From contig UQIB01000004.1 in NCBI GenBank assembly GCA_900541015.1, positions 20,430 through 84,429 on the forward strand: a stretch of 64,000 nucleotides of DNA, given 5' to 3'. Each line of letters begins with the position of its first letter. Position 1 is the stretch's first letter. Below are positions 8,617-18,305 of this stretch, piece after piece. The notes beneath the pieces were generated by a model that did no database searches, was not told where the DNA came from, and worked only from the letters and a program-made list of their open reading frames with translations. Source of the stretch: an uncultured Collinsella sp. GTDB lineage: Bacteria; Actinomycetota; Coriobacteriia; Coriobacteriales; Coriobacteriaceae. A program made the translations under genes and the position numbers.

Positions 8617-9621
8617 CTAACGCAAATCGCGCACCGTATCGCCCTCGACGAGCACACCGGGGATCAGCATGTGCTCCACGCCAGACACACCCCCCTCGGC
8701 GCCGGCAATCTTGTCGACCGCCCACATGCCGACGCGCTTGTTGTCAAAGCGCACCGTGGTCAGGCGACGGTCGGGCACGATATCGCCCAGGCTGTCATCA
8801 ACGCCCACCACGCTCACGTCCTGGGGCACGCGCCTTCCGCGCGACTCGAGCCCACGAATGCAGCCGTAGGCCATGGCATCATTGGAAGCATAAATGGCCG
8901 TACAGGTCGGATCGTCCGTCAGAGCCTGACCGGCAGCATATCCGCTCTGTGCCGTCCAATCGCCACGGACGAGTCGCGGCGGCTCAATACCATGTGCGCG
9001 CAATGTCTCACGCCAGCCTTCCTCGCGCTGCATGCCCGAAAGCGAGCGCTCGGGGCATGAGATAAAGTGCACGGTCTTGTGTCCCTGCCCCAGCAAGTAC
9101 TCGACCACTTGGCGCGAGCAATCGAACTGATCGTTATCGACCGTCGAGCACAGCGGGTGCTCCAGCATCGTAACGAGCACCGTCTGCATGCCGGGCAGCG
9201 GCTCAAAGGTGCCAAAGTCCGCCGGCATGCGGTTCATGATCACAACCATGCCATCCACCGGCAGTGCGCTCATGCGCGACGATGCGCTCTCGAGGGTATA
9301 CGGATGCCCATCTACTTTCGTGAGGGTAATGGCATAGCCGTGCTTATCGGCCGCGGCGGCAAAGCCCTCCATACGGTCGAGGTTGCCGGTGCCGGTAATG
9401 TTGAACATGGCGACGCCGACGGTCTTAAACTTGCCGCGGCGCAGCGATCGACCAGCAAAATTGGGGCGATACCCCAGCTCGCGCATGGCGGCACGCACGC
9501 GCTCCTTGGTCTCGGGGCGCACGCTGGGCGAATCGTGCACCGTACGCGAGACTGTCTGCTCCGAGACGCCCGCGAGACGCGCCACGTCCTTAACGGAAAC
9601 CGATTTTTTAACAGCGGCCAT
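8617..9621 (-). CDS. LacI-family regulator of lac module A
   Basis: This 334-residue DNA-binding repressor or activator has an N-terminal HTH (VKDVARLAGVSEQTVSRTV, residues 10-28) and hinge YRPNFAGRSLRRG. The periplasmic-binding-protein-like effector domain (about 65-330) probably senses a sugar or sugar phosphate. It diverges from the EIICB gene at 9978. The gap holds two inverted near-copies of an 18 bp site with central ACGT (9779-9796 and 9899-9916), the best candidate operators. Paralogs at 13514 and 18605 each guard another module. The ligand is unknown. Confidence 0.9.
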   Translation of the reverse strand: MAAVKKSVSVKDVARLAGVSEQTVSRTVHDSPSVRPETKERVRAAMRELGYRPNFAGRSLRRGKFKTVGVAMFNITGTGNLDRMEGFAAAADKHGYAITLTKVDGHPYTLESASSRMSALPVDGMVVIMNRMPADFGTFEPLPGMQTVLVTMLEHPLCSTVDNDQFDCSRQVVEYLLGQGHKTVHFISCPERSLSGMQREEGWRETLRAHGIEPPRLVRGDWTAQSGYAAGQALTDDPTCTAIYASNDAMAYGCIRGLESRGRRVPQDVSVVGVDDSLGDIVPDRRLTTVRFDNKRVGMWAVDKIAGAEGGVSGVEHMLIPGVLVEGDTVRDLR

Positions 9622-9732
9622 AGGTCGATCTTTCTATGTCAACGATGCCATCGCGGACATCCCAACAGACAAAATGAACGCCTCCAAGTATATCCAACGC
9701 CTCCCCCACCATACGCTTACCACCCAAAACCT

Positions 9733-9916
9733 ACCGTTCACCGACAATCCCGCTTCCCCGAATCGCTTTTGTCGCCCAAATGTTAACGTTGCCATTGTGC
9801 AAACACAGAGCCACCGGGCGGCTCAAACGTTTACGCGTAAGGAACCGACGGTTCGCAGGCACAGGAACCATCGGTTCGCGTCTTTTTTTGTGTCGCAAAA
9901 TGGCAACGTCAACATT
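9733..9916. promoter_or_regulatory. Module A control region: LacI operators and shared motif
   Basis: Operator O1 AATGTTAACGTTGCCATT is at 9779-9796. O2 at 9899-9916 is the reverse complement of AATGTTGACGTTGCCATT. ACCGTTCACCG at 9733-9743 is the motif shared with the other sugar promoters. The two operators are 120 bp apart and could loop. Sites are inferred from repetition. Confidence 0.65.
9841..9889 (+). promoter_or_regulatory. Twin small hairpins with T run in the EIICB leader
   Basis: GGAACC-GAC-GGTTCGC and GGAACC-ATC-GGTTCGC are tandem near-copies (9841 and 9864). Each folds on itself or could pair with the other, and T7 (9882-9889) follows the second. This could be a leader attenuator or a protein-binding RNA site. 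It would be in the transcript only if the promoter lies upstream of it. Confidence 0.35.
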
Positions 9917-9977
9917 TTGGCAATCAAACGTCAAAAGCTACCATCGTTGCTAACCCACCGACTCTTAGGAGCTTTGC

Positions 9978-11744
9978 ATGGAGCAACTCATCGCTACCAT
10001 CGAAAAGGGCCAGCCCTTTTTCAACGCGATCGCCCGCAACAAGTACCTCAAGGCGATCCGTGACGGTTTTATCTCCGTCATTCCCATCATCATCTTCTCG
10101 TCCATCTTCTGTCTGGTAGCCTCGGTCCCCAACATCTGGGGTTTCTACTGGCCCGATGACATCAACAACGCCCTGTGGAAGTGCTACAACTACTCCATGG
10201 GCATCCTGGCCATCGCCTGCGCCGCCACCACTGCCAAGCACTTCGCCGACGCCCAGAACCGCGATCTGCCCAAGAACAACCAGATCAACTTTATCTCGTG
10301 CATGTGCGCAGCCATCATCGGCTTCTTGCTCCTTTCGAGCGACACGATCGCCACAGACGCCGCCAGCGGCTTCAACACCACCTATCTTGGTTCCAAGGGC
10401 CTGTTGACCGCCTTTATCGCTGCGTTTGCGACCGGCATCATCTACAAGTTCTTCATTAAGCGCAACATCACCGTCAAGATGCCCGAGCAGGTTCCGCCCA
10501 ACATCTCGCAGACCTTTAAGGACATCATCCCCTTCTCCGTCTGCATCGCCGTCTTTTGGGTCTTTGACATCGTCTTCCGCGCTGCCTTTGGCTTCTGCTT
10601 TGCCCAGGGCGTCATCCAGGTGTTCCAGCCCCTGTTCACCGCTGCCGACGGCTACATCGGCCTCGCTGTGATCTACGGCGCCATGAGCCTGTTCTGGTTC
10701 GTCGGCGTCCACGGCCCCTCGATCGTCGAACCCGCCATCGCCGCCGCCCTTGTTGCCAACATGACCGACAACCTGGCTGCGTTCCAGGCCGGCCAGCACG
10801 CTTCCGCTGTCCTGACCCAGGGTGCCCAATACTTCGTCGTCTGCATGGGCGGCACCGGCGCCACGCTCGTCCTGGTCTTTATGTTCTGTTTCCTGGCCAA
10901 GTCTCAGGAGATGCGCGCCGTCGGTAAGGCCGCCATCGTCCCCGTCTGCTTTGCTGTCAACGAGCCGCTGCTGTTCGCCGCGCCCATCGTGCTCAATCCC
11001 GTCTTCTTTGTCCCGTTTGTCTTTGCCCCGATCGCCAACATCTGGATCCTCAAGATCTTTATCGACTTCTTGGGCATGAACGGCTTTATGTACACCCTGC
11101 CCTGGACCGTCCCCGGCCCCATCGGCACCATCATGGGCCTGGGCTTCCAGCCGCTCGCCTTTGTGATGCTCGCCCTCATCCTGGTCGTCGATTTTGCCCT
11201 GTACTACCCGTTCTTCCGTGCCTATGACGCCCAGAAGTGCGCCGAGGAGGCCGAGATCTCCCAGGAGGAGCTCGCCGCCAAGAACGCCGAGAAGGCCGCC
11301 AAGCTCAACGATGCCTTCCAGGGCAAGGCTGACGCCAAGAGCGTTGCCGCCGGCGCTGCTGCCGGAGCCGTGAAGGCCGACGCCCCCGCCGCTGTCGCCA
11401 CTGAGGCAACGACCGCCAGCGACCTCAACGGCAAGCGCGTACTCGTGCTCTGCCAGGGTGGCGGTACCTCGGGCCTGCTCGCCAACGCGCTGGCCAAGGC
11501 CGCCAAGGAGCGCGACATCAATCTTGAGACCGCTGCCGAGGCCTATGGCAACCACGTGGACATGCTCCCCGACTTCGATCTGGTCGTCCTGGCCCCGCAG
11601 GCCGCAAGCTACCTGGCCGACCTGCAGAAGGACTGCGAGCGCGTGGGCAACAAGTGCGTCGCCTGCCGCGGTAAGCAGTACATCGAGCTTTCCCAGAACG
11701 GCGATAAGTCTCTCGCCTTCGTAAGCGAGCAACTTTCGAAGTAA
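9978..11744 (+). CDS. lacE: PTS lactose-family EIICB component, module A
   Basis: Membrane permease that imports and phosphorylates a beta-galactoside. It has 588 residues. The EIIC domain with about ten hydrophobic segments spans ~1-420 and includes FVGVHGPSIVEP and CFAVNEPLLFAAP, typical of LacE. An Ala/Lys-rich linker (~420-480) leads to the EIIB domain, whose phospho-Cys is Cys492 in VLCQGGGTSGLLA. TAGGAG lies seven bases before the ATG. It is followed by a GH1 gene and diverges from its LacI gene. It has no EIIA domain, so it needs LacF. The substrate class comes from the adjacent LacG homolog. Confidence 0.92.
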   Translation: MEQLIATIEKGQPFFNAIARNKYLKAIRDGFISVIPIIIFSSIFCLVASVPNIWGFYWPDDINNALWKCYNYSMGILAIACAATTAKHFADAQNRDLPKNNQINFISCMCAAIIGFLLLSSDTIATDAASGFNTTYLGSKGLLTAFIAAFATGIIYKFFIKRNITVKMPEQVPPNISQTFKDIIPFSVCIAVFWVFDIVFRAAFGFCFAQGVIQVFQPLFTAADGYIGLAVIYGAMSLFWFVGVHGPSIVEPAIAAALVANMTDNLAAFQAGQHASAVLTQGAQYFVVCMGGTGATLVLVFMFCFLAKSQEMRAVGKAAIVPVCFAVNEPLLFAAPIVLNPVFFVPFVFAPIANIWILKIFIDFLGMNGFMYTLPWTVPGPIGTIMGLGFQPLAFVMLALILVVDFALYYPFFRAYDAQKCAEEAEISQEELAAKNAEKAAKLNDAFQGKADAKSVAAGAAAGAVKADAPAAVATEATTASDLNGKRVLVLCQGGGTSGLLANALAKAAKERDINLETAAEAYGNHVDMLPDFDLVVLAPQAASYLADLQKDCERVGNKCVACRGKQYIELSQNGDKSLAFVSEQLSK

Positions 11745-11753
11745 GTAACGCCC

Positions 11754-11788
11754 AAGGCCAGCCGACCATCCACAGCCGGCTGGCCCTT
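11754..11788 (+). other. Intercistronic hairpin between EIICB and GH1 (module A)
   Basis: AAGGCCAGCCG pairs with the CGGCTGGCCCTT region across a ~10 nt loop and is followed by CGATTT. It may be a weak terminator or an RNA-processing/stabilising stem that lowers GH1 expression relative to the permease. Confidence 0.5.
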
Positions 11789-11810
11789 CGATTTAGACGA
11801 TTGGATCATC

Positions 11811-13250
11811 ATGTCCGTTAACCCTGCTAGCGTCACCAACCCGCCTGCGCAGTTTCCCGAGGACTTTGTCTTTGGCGGCGCTACCGCTGCTTACCAGGTA
11901 GAGGGCGAGACCCGCACCCACGGTAAGGGCAAAGTCGCCTGGGACGACTTCTTGGAGGCCCAGGGGCGCTTTTCCCCCGATCCCGCTTCGGACTTCTACA
12001 ACCAGTACCCCGTCGACCTGGAGCTGTGCGAGGAGTTCGGCATCAACGGCATTCGCCTCTCCATTGCCTGGAGCCGCATCTTCCCCAACGGCACCGGCGA
12101 GATCAACCCCGAGGGCGTGCAGTTCTACCACGATCTCTTCGCCGAGTGCCACAAGCACCACGTTGAGCCGTTTGTCACGCTGCATCACTTCGACACGCCG
12201 CTTGCCCTCTTTGAGAAGGGCGACTTCCTCAACCGCGAGACCATCGATGCCTTTGTGGACTTTGCCACCTTCTGCTTTAAGGAGTACGCCTACCAGGTGA
12301 CCTATTGGTTCACCTTTAACGAGATTTGGGCCGATGCCTCCAACACCTACATCGAGGGCACCTTCCCCGGCGGCGTCAAGGCGCATCTGGCCGAGGCTTT
12401 CCAGTGCGAGCACAACATGATGCTCGCCCACGCCAAGGCCGTGCTGGCCTTCCACAACGGCGGTTTTAAGGGCAAGATCGGCGTCATTCAGTCGTTGGAG
12501 TTCAAGTACCCGCTCAACGAGAACGACCCCGCCGACATCAAGGCCGCCAACAACGAGCACGTGCTGCAAAACCAGTTTTTGCTCGACGCCACCTTCCGCG
12601 GCGACTACGCGCCCGACACCCTCGAGTGCGCCAACCGCCTGGCTGCCGTCTCGGGCGGCACCATCGAGATCCTAGACGAGGATCTGGAAATCATGCGCGA
12701 GGCCGCGCTCTACAACGACTACCTGGGCGTTAACAACTACCAGTGCCGTTTCTTGAAGGCGTACGACGGCGAGAACGACCTGCACCACAATGGTACGGGC
12801 GAGAAGGGCACCGGCCGCTGGCGCGTCAAGGGTATTGGCGAGCATGTGAACAAGCCTGGCATCCCCACCACCGACTGGGACTGGATCATCTATCCCGAGG
12901 GCCTGTTCGATCTGCTCGTCTACATTAAGCAGCGCTACCCCAACTACAAGCAGATCTTCATCACCGAAAACGGCATGGGCTACAAGGACCCCTACAAGGA
13001 CGGTTTTGTGGACGACCAGCCGCGCATCGACTACATCGAGCAGCACCTGCGCTGGCTGCTCAAGGCCATGGAGGTGGGTGTCAACGTGGGCGGTTACTTC
13101 CTGTGGAGCCTGCAGGATCAGTTCTCCTGGACCAATGGCTACAACAAGCGTTATGGCTTCTTCTACGTTGACTTTGAAACCCAGAAGCGCACGCCCAAGG
13201 CAAGCGCATACTGGTATAAGCACGTGGCGCAGACCCGTCGTCTGGACTAG
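11811..13250 (+). CDS. lacG: 6-phospho-beta-galactosidase, GH1, module A
   Basis: Hydrolyses PTS-phosphorylated beta-galactosides such as lactose-6-phosphate to galactose-6-phosphate in the cytoplasm. It has 479 residues and aligns with Lactococcus LacG at a constant offset of 11: acid/base Glu171 (TFNE), nucleophile Glu386 (ITENG), and phosphate pocket Ser439, Lys446 and Tyr448. Trp440 sits at the position that recognises the axial O4 of galacto substrates, which favours galactosidase over glucosidase activity. The ribosome site (TTGGAT) is weak. Its product feeds LacAB. Confidence 0.92.
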   Translation: MSVNPASVTNPPAQFPEDFVFGGATAAYQVEGETRTHGKGKVAWDDFLEAQGRFSPDPASDFYNQYPVDLELCEEFGINGIRLSIAWSRIFPNGTGEINPEGVQFYHDLFAECHKHHVEPFVTLHHFDTPLALFEKGDFLNRETIDAFVDFATFCFKEYAYQVTYWFTFNEIWADASNTYIEGTFPGGVKAHLAEAFQCEHNMMLAHAKAVLAFHNGGFKGKIGVIQSLEFKYPLNENDPADIKAANNEHVLQNQFLLDATFRGDYAPDTLECANRLAAVSGGTIEILDEDLEIMREAALYNDYLGVNNYQCRFLKAYDGENDLHHNGTGEKGTGRWRVKGIGEHVNKPGIPTTDWDWIIYPEGLFDLLVYIKQRYPNYKQIFITENGMGYKDPYKDGFVDDQPRIDYIEQHLRWLLKAMEVGVNVGGYFLWSLQDQFSWTNGYNKRYGFFYVDFETQKRTPKASAYWYKHVAQTRRLD

Positions 13251-13295
13251 TGGCTGGCGGGGTTGCCCGCTCACACAACCTGTCCCCATTTCTCA

Positions 13296-13340
13296 GCCGG
13301 GGGCGGCACGTCACACGGCGCGCCGCCCCCGGCCTTTTTT
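13296..13340 (+). terminator. Intrinsic terminator of module A
   Basis: A 12+ bp GC stem (GCCGGGGGCGGC with GCCGCCCCCGGC) is followed by T6. Confidence 0.9.
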
Positions 13341-13363
13341 GGGCAGACCGTACCGCACGTTTG

Positions 13364-13498
13364 TCTCAATCTGTAACATCTAGCCGAGTTTTTCGGTCCT
13401 AACTGTTACAGATTAAGATGAACGCGCGGGCCAGTTCCCTCAATCTAAATCTGTAACACGTAGCCCGCTTTTGACCGTCTACCTGTTACAGATCGAGA
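13364..13498. repeat. Palindromic repeat array 1 (two units)
   Basis: The units are at 13364-13419 and about 13446-13498. Each begins near ATCTGTAACA and ends with TGTTACAGAT. The ~26 nt between can itself pair in part (TAG-CGA / TCG-CTA), so each unit is a ~46-56 nt hairpin. Unit period is about 80 bp. The same family occurs at 18373-18587 and 23261-23476, always after a lac module. Confidence 0.85.
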
Positions 13499-13513
13499 CA
13501 AACGGAGTAGGAC

Positions 13514-14551
13514 CTAACCCCGTATGTCCCTAACAGTCGAGCGTTCGACCAGCGTACTCGGCACATGAATCGCCTCGATAGACGAGCTCTCTCCAATCGC
13601 CGCCTCAAACGCAAGCTTACCGACACCGCGCAAATCAAATCGCAGCGTCGTCAGCCGATTGTGAGGAACAAGTCCCTCGAGTGCGTCGTCGATACCAACC
13701 ACGCTCACGTCGTCGGGCACGGACAGGCCCGCATTCTCGAGCGCGGCGATAACGCCCAGCGCCATCTGGTCATTTGCCGCAAGCACGGCAGTCGGCGCCT
13801 GCGACCCGCCGGCAAGCACCTCGGCCGCAATCCGCTCGCCCATGGCGTACCCACTGTCCGCACTCCAATCGCCACGCAGCATCGGAGCGGCATCGACATG
13901 AGCACGACCCAGCGTATCGCGCCAACCGGCCTCACGAAAACGCGAGGAAATCGAGTTTTCCGGACCCGCCACAAACCGCATATTCGAGTGACCATGTTCC
14001 AGCAGATAATTGGTCAACAGCTCGCACGAACCATACTGGTCGGAGTCGATCGTCGTGCAGCGCGGATGCGCATACATGGACAGGATGACCGTTCGCACTC
14101 CCGGCTGGGGAACAAACTCCTCAAAATCGGGAGCCATGCGGTTCATGTTGAGAATCATGCCGTCGACGGGTCGCTCGACCATGCGGCGCGAGGCATCGGC
14201 AAGTGCATAGGGCTTGTCGCCGCCCATCTCGATCATAGTGACGGCAAAATCGTGCTCGCGCGCCGCTTGCATGATACCCTCGAGCGTCGCCAGGTTACCG
14301 ACACGTGTGATGTTGTACATGCACAGGCCAATAGAACGATACGACCCGCCGCGCAACGCCGCTCCAGCAAAATTGGGACGAAAGCCCAGCTCTTCCATGG
14401 CGGCCAGCACACGCTTGCGCGTCTTTTCCGTCACGTTAGGCATGCCGTTGACCACGCGAGACACAGTCTGGCGGCTCACGCCAGCGAGTGCCGCAACCTC
14501 TGCCGCGCTCGCCGAACGACCATTCCTTGTCTGCTGAGCCATGCCTTCCAC
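13514..14551 (-). CDS. LacI-family regulator of lac module B
   Basis: About 345 residues. The HTH is SAAEVAALAGVSRQTVSRVV near residues 14-33, then hinge FRPNFAGAALRGG and a PBP-like effector domain. I chose GTG at 14551 because AGG lies five bases upstream. ATG at 14542 is possible but its GGAAGG is only one base away; the frame stays open to 14599. It diverges from the GH1 gene at 14887, and paired ACGT-centred sites (14735-14774) lie between. Closely related in architecture to the regulators at 8617 and 18605. Confidence 0.88.
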   Translation of the reverse strand: MEGMAQQTRNGRSASAAEVAALAGVSRQTVSRVVNGMPNVTEKTRKRVLAAMEELGFRPNFAGAALRGGSYRSIGLCMYNITRVGNLATLEGIMQAAREHDFAVTMIEMGGDKPYALADASRRMVERPVDGMILNMNRMAPDFEEFVPQPGVRTVILSMYAHPRCTTIDSDQYGSCELLTNYLLEHGHSNMRFVAGPENSISSRFREAGWRDTLGRAHVDAAPMLRGDWSADSGYAMGERIAAEVLAGGSQAPTAVLAANDQMALGVIAALENAGLSVPDDVSVVGIDDALEGLVPHNRLTTLRFDLRGVGKLAFEAAIGESSSIEAIHVPSTLVERSTVRDIRG

Positions 14552-14685
14552 GCTAACCTGCTTCCCAACTATTCCCCGCGCCCATGGCGCATCGTACATA
14601 CATTGATAACGTGCTCATGATACCCGAGCCATATACCACAACATGAAAACTTCTGTCAATCAAAACCGCTTACCGAACAAATACA

Positions 14686-14774
14686 ACCGTTCGCGGCTGT
14701 TTGAAGTTGTTTTGTTTCTATACATCCCAGCCGGATGTTAACGTGCTCATTGTCAAATGTTCACGTGCTCATTT
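14686..14774. promoter_or_regulatory. Module B control region
   Basis: Two direct 18 bp copies, GATGTTAACGTGCTCATT (14735-14752) and AATGTTCACGTGCTCATT (14757-14774), are 22 bp apart (two helical turns). They are the likely targets of the module B LacI protein. ACCGTTCGCGG (14686-14696) equals the motif before lacA. GAACAAATA just upstream is also shared with the lacA promoter. Confidence 0.65.
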
Positions 14775-14886
14775 TGGTTCTAATCATTTTAAGATAGTGT
14801 TTATCGGGCTTTTTCACCGCTGAACGCTAACCAGGGAGCCTCCTGAGCGCAAACGCACAATATCGAACAGCGAGACGAGAGGGTGT

Positions 14887-16335
14887 ATGCATATGTCTTT
14901 GCTAAACCGCGTACAGCAGCTGCCGAAGGGCTTTGTTTGGGGCGCCGCAACCGCCGCGTACCAAACGGAAGGTTCCACGAAGGTGGCAGGCAAGGGTAAG
15001 ACCATGTGGGACGATTACCTTGTCGCCCAGGGTCGCTTTTTGCCCGACCCGGCCAGTGATTTCTACAACCGCTACGAGGAGGATATCCGCCTTTCTGCCG
15101 AGCATGGACTCAACGCCATCCGTGTGTCCATCGCCTGGACCCGCATCTTCCCCAACGGCGACGATGCCGAGCCCCTCGCCGAGGGCGTTAAGCACTACCA
15201 CGAGCTGTTCGCCTGCTGCAAAAAGTATGGCGTCGAGCCCTATGTGTCCCTGCATCACTTTGACTCCCCCGCTGCCCTGTTCAACCAGGGCGACTGGCTC
15301 AACCGCAAGACCGTCGACGCCTATGTGCGCTATGCCGAGTTCTGCTTCCGCGAGTTCCGCGAGGTCAAGAATTGGTTCACCATCAACGAGCTCATCAGCC
15401 TCTCGCACTCCCAATACATCCAAGGCAACTTCCCGCCCAACCATCACTTTGATGTGACGAGCGGCATCCAGAGCCAGCACAACGAGCTCGTTGCCCACGC
15501 CCGCGCTGTCAACCTGTATAAGGATCTTGACGAGACCGAGCACCTGGGCGGACGCATTGGCATGGTCAACGTCCTGACCCCGGCATATCCTGCCACCGAC
15601 TCGCCCGCCGACCAGCACGCCGCCGACCTGTACAACGCTTTCTACACCGACTTCATCATGGACGGCGCCTTCCTGGGTCACTACTCCGCGCGCACCCTCT
15701 CACTCATCAACGAGATTCTGCGTGCCAACAACGCCACACTTACGGTTGAGGACAGCGACATGGAGGAGCTCGCCAAGGCGGCGCCCCGCAACGATATGTT
15801 CGGCCTCAACTACTATCAGTCGGCGTTTATCGCCGCCTACGATGGCGAGTCCACCAACAGCTTTAACGGCACCGGAGACAAGGGCACCTCGTGCTTTAAG
15901 TTTAAGGGCGTCGGGCAGCAGGTCGATATGCCGGGTATCCCCACCACCGACTGGGATTGGCTCATCTACCCGCAAGGCCTCTACGACACGCTCAAGCACA
16001 TCAGCGCCACCTATCCCAACCTCCCCGTCATCTATATCACCGAAAACGGCCTGGGCCACAAGGACCCCGAGCCCGACGCAAACGGCATCGTCGCCGATCC
16101 CGAGCGCATCGACTTTGTCGACCAGCACATGGAGAAGGTGCTCCAGGCGCGCGCCGAGGGCGTCGACGTCCAGGGCTACTTTATCTGGAGCCTGCAGGAC
16201 CAGTTCTCGTGGGCCAATGGCTATAACAAGCGCTACGGCCTGTTCTACATCGACTTCGACACGCAAAAACGCTACATCAAGCAGTCGGCACTCTGGTATA
16301 AGGAGCTCGCCGACACTATGGCGGACGCGCAGTAG
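14887..16335 (+). CDS. lacG: 6-phospho-beta-galactosidase, GH1, module B
   Basis: Of 482 residues, this has the same reaction class as the module A enzyme but is the most diverged of the three. Acid/base Glu168 (TINE), nucleophile Glu386 (ITENG), and phosphate and galacto-recognition residues Ser441, Trp442, Lys448 and Tyr450 are all present. The start may be 14887 or the third codon (ATG at 14893); GAGAGGG lies close upstream. Gene order is reversed relative to modules A and C: the hydrolase precedes the permease. The aglycone preference probably differs from the other copies, but this cannot be read from sequence. Confidence 0.9.
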   Translation: MHMSLLNRVQQLPKGFVWGAATAAYQTEGSTKVAGKGKTMWDDYLVAQGRFLPDPASDFYNRYEEDIRLSAEHGLNAIRVSIAWTRIFPNGDDAEPLAEGVKHYHELFACCKKYGVEPYVSLHHFDSPAALFNQGDWLNRKTVDAYVRYAEFCFREFREVKNWFTINELISLSHSQYIQGNFPPNHHFDVTSGIQSQHNELVAHARAVNLYKDLDETEHLGGRIGMVNVLTPAYPATDSPADQHAADLYNAFYTDFIMDGAFLGHYSARTLSLINEILRANNATLTVEDSDMEELAKAAPRNDMFGLNYYQSAFIAAYDGESTNSFNGTGDKGTSCFKFKGVGQQVDMPGIPTTDWDWLIYPQGLYDTLKHISATYPNLPVIYITENGLGHKDPEPDANGIVADPERIDFVDQHMEKVLQARAEGVDVQGYFIWSLQDQFSWANGYNKRYGLFYIDFDTQKRYIKQSALWYKELADTMADAQ

Positions 16336-16361
16336 CGCATCGCCTCGCTTTCTCCCGAGAA

Positions 16362-16450
16362 GGGAGCGGCCCTATGCGATACAAACCCAGCCGCTCCCCT
16401 CTCTCCCCCTGGGACCAACCCCGCTTGCACCCGGGCTTTTAGCAAGCGGG
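16362..16450 (+). other. Two intercistronic hairpins between GH1 and EIICB (module B)
   Basis: GGGAGCGGC/GCCGCTCCC (16362-16398) and CCCGCTTGC/GCAAGCGGG (16420-16450) lie in a 176-base gap. Neither is followed by a strong T run, so they are more likely mRNA-processing or attenuating stems than full terminators. Confidence 0.5.
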
Positions 16451-16511
16451 AGACCATATAGGTTTTCAACGTCCATGCCATTAAGATTTCATGCAAAGAG
16501 GAGCGTGAACT

Positions 16512-18272
16512 ATGGAATCGATCGTTAAGTTCTTGGAGAAAGGTCAGCCGTACTTCGACAAGGTCTCTAAGAACATCTACCTTCAGGCCATTAAAGACGG
16601 CTTTTTGGCAGCAATGCCCATCATCCTGTCTTCTTCTGTCTTCCTGCTTATTTCAACCCTGCCGGGCGTTGTCGCCACGGTCGGCGGCTTTACGCTGCCC
16701 GACTGGTGGAACGTCGACGTCGTGAACTTCTGCAACAAGGTTTACAACTTCACGATGGGCGTCGTGGGCATCATGGTCGCCGGCACCACCGCAAGCGCGC
16801 TGACCGGCTCCAAGAACCGCCGCATGCCTGCCGGCAAGGCCATCAACGCCACGAGCACCATGGTCGCCGCCATGTGCGCTATGCTCATCTTGGCCGTTAC
16901 CCAGACGAGTGCCAAGATCGACGGCGCCGATGTCTCGGTGTTCTTTACCGACAACATGGGCACCAAGGGCCTGCTGAGCTCCTTTGTCGCCGCATTTGCC
17001 ACGGTCAACATCTATGCCTTCTGCATTAAGCGAGACATCACCATCAAGCTGCCCAAAGAAGTCCCCGGCGCCATCGCCCAGAACTTCCGCGACATCTTCG
17101 CCTTCAGCTTCTCCATCCTGTTTGTCGCCGTCATCGACGTTATCTGCCGCACCTGCTTGGCCGTCCCGTTTGCCAACGTCATCTCCACGCTGGTGAGCCC
17201 GCTGTTCGCCGCTGCCGATTCCTACGCCGGCCTCGCCCTCATCTGGTTCATGATCCCGCTGTTCTGGTTCATGGGCATCCACGGCCCCTCGGTCGTTAAG
17301 CCTGCCCTCAACGCCGCGCTGTTTGGCAACATCACTACCAACCTCGCCACGCTGCAGGCCGGCGGTCACCCCGCCCTCGCCCTGACCGAGAACTTCGGTA
17401 ACTACATCGGCGAACTCGGCGGCACCGGCGCCACGTTCATTGTCCCGATCATCTTCCTGCTCTTTATGCGCTCCAAGCAGCTCAAGGCCGTCGGCAAAGC
17501 CTCTGTCGTACCCGTGATGTTCGCCGTCAACGAGCCGCTGCTGTTCGCCGCGCCCATCATCCTCAACCCGTACTTCCTGATCCCGTTCCTGTTTGCCCCC
17601 GTGGCCAACGTCCTCATTGGTAAGTTCTTCATCGACTTTTTGGGCATGAACGGCTTTATCTATGCCATGCCGTGGGCACTCCCCGGACCGATCGGCACCT
17701 TCATCGACACCAACTTCCAGCCGATCTCTCTGGTCCTGGTTGTCGTCCTGCTGGTCGTTGACTTCTTGATCTACTACCCGTTCTGCAAGGCCTACGACAA
17801 CGTCCTGTGCAAGCAGGAGGCCGAGACCCTGGCCGAAGAAGAGGCCGAGGAGACCAAGGCCGTCAAGACCGCTGCCGCCCCCGCCGTTGAGGCTCCCGTT
17901 GTCGAGACCGCTTCTGCCACTGAGGCCTCCGCAGCTCCGTCCGCCCTTAAGGGCAAGGACCTGAGGGTTCTGGTTCTGTGTGCTGGCGCCGGCACCTCTG
18001 CACTGCTCGCCAACGCGCTTAAGGAAGGCGCCGACGAGCTGGGCATCGACATTACCGCCAACGCCGGTGCCTACGGCAGCCACTACGCCATCATGGACCA
18101 GTACAACGTCATCGTCCTGGCTCCGCAGGTTCGCACCTATTACAACGAGATGAAGGCCGACACCGACCGCCTGGGCATCACGCTGCTGTCGCCCAAGGGC
18201 AAACAGTACATCGACCTCACTAAGGATCCCAAGGGTGCCGTCGCCTGGATCGAGGAAAACCTCGAGGCATAA
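16512..18272 (+). CDS. lacE: PTS lactose-family EIICB component, module B
   Basis: 586 residues. The EIIC membrane domain (~1-420, with FMGIHGPSVVKP and FAVNEPLLFAAP) and EIIB domain are joined by a Glu/Ala-rich linker. The phospho-Cys is Cys490 in VLCAGAGTSALLA. GAGGAG lies nine bases before the ATG. It needs the EIIA encoded at 8064. Sequence and EIIB motif are closer to the module C permease (CAGAGTSA in both) than to module A (CQGGGTSG). A strong terminator follows. Confidence 0.91.
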   Translation: MESIVKFLEKGQPYFDKVSKNIYLQAIKDGFLAAMPIILSSSVFLLISTLPGVVATVGGFTLPDWWNVDVVNFCNKVYNFTMGVVGIMVAGTTASALTGSKNRRMPAGKAINATSTMVAAMCAMLILAVTQTSAKIDGADVSVFFTDNMGTKGLLSSFVAAFATVNIYAFCIKRDITIKLPKEVPGAIAQNFRDIFAFSFSILFVAVIDVICRTCLAVPFANVISTLVSPLFAAADSYAGLALIWFMIPLFWFMGIHGPSVVKPALNAALFGNITTNLATLQAGGHPALALTENFGNYIGELGGTGATFIVPIIFLLFMRSKQLKAVGKASVVPVMFAVNEPLLFAAPIILNPYFLIPFLFAPVANVLIGKFFIDFLGMNGFIYAMPWALPGPIGTFIDTNFQPISLVLVVVLLVVDFLIYYPFCKAYDNVLCKQEAETLAEEEAEETKAVKTAAAPAVEAPVVETASATEASAAPSALKGKDLRVLVLCAGAGTSALLANALKEGADELGIDITANAGAYGSHYAIMDQYNVIVLAPQVRTYYNEMKADTDRLGITLLSPKGKQYIDLTKDPKGAVAWIEENLEA

Positions 18273-18305
18273 GACGCTGACACCACCTGCCGCTCGCAGA
18301 CAATA

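Noticed and set aside
9924..11732. 602-codon open frame on the - strand opposite lacE
   Set aside because: A GC-rich shadow of the lacE coding frame. Its low-complexity Gly/Asp-rich product and lack of family features argue against a gene; similar shadows lie opposite the other two lacE genes.
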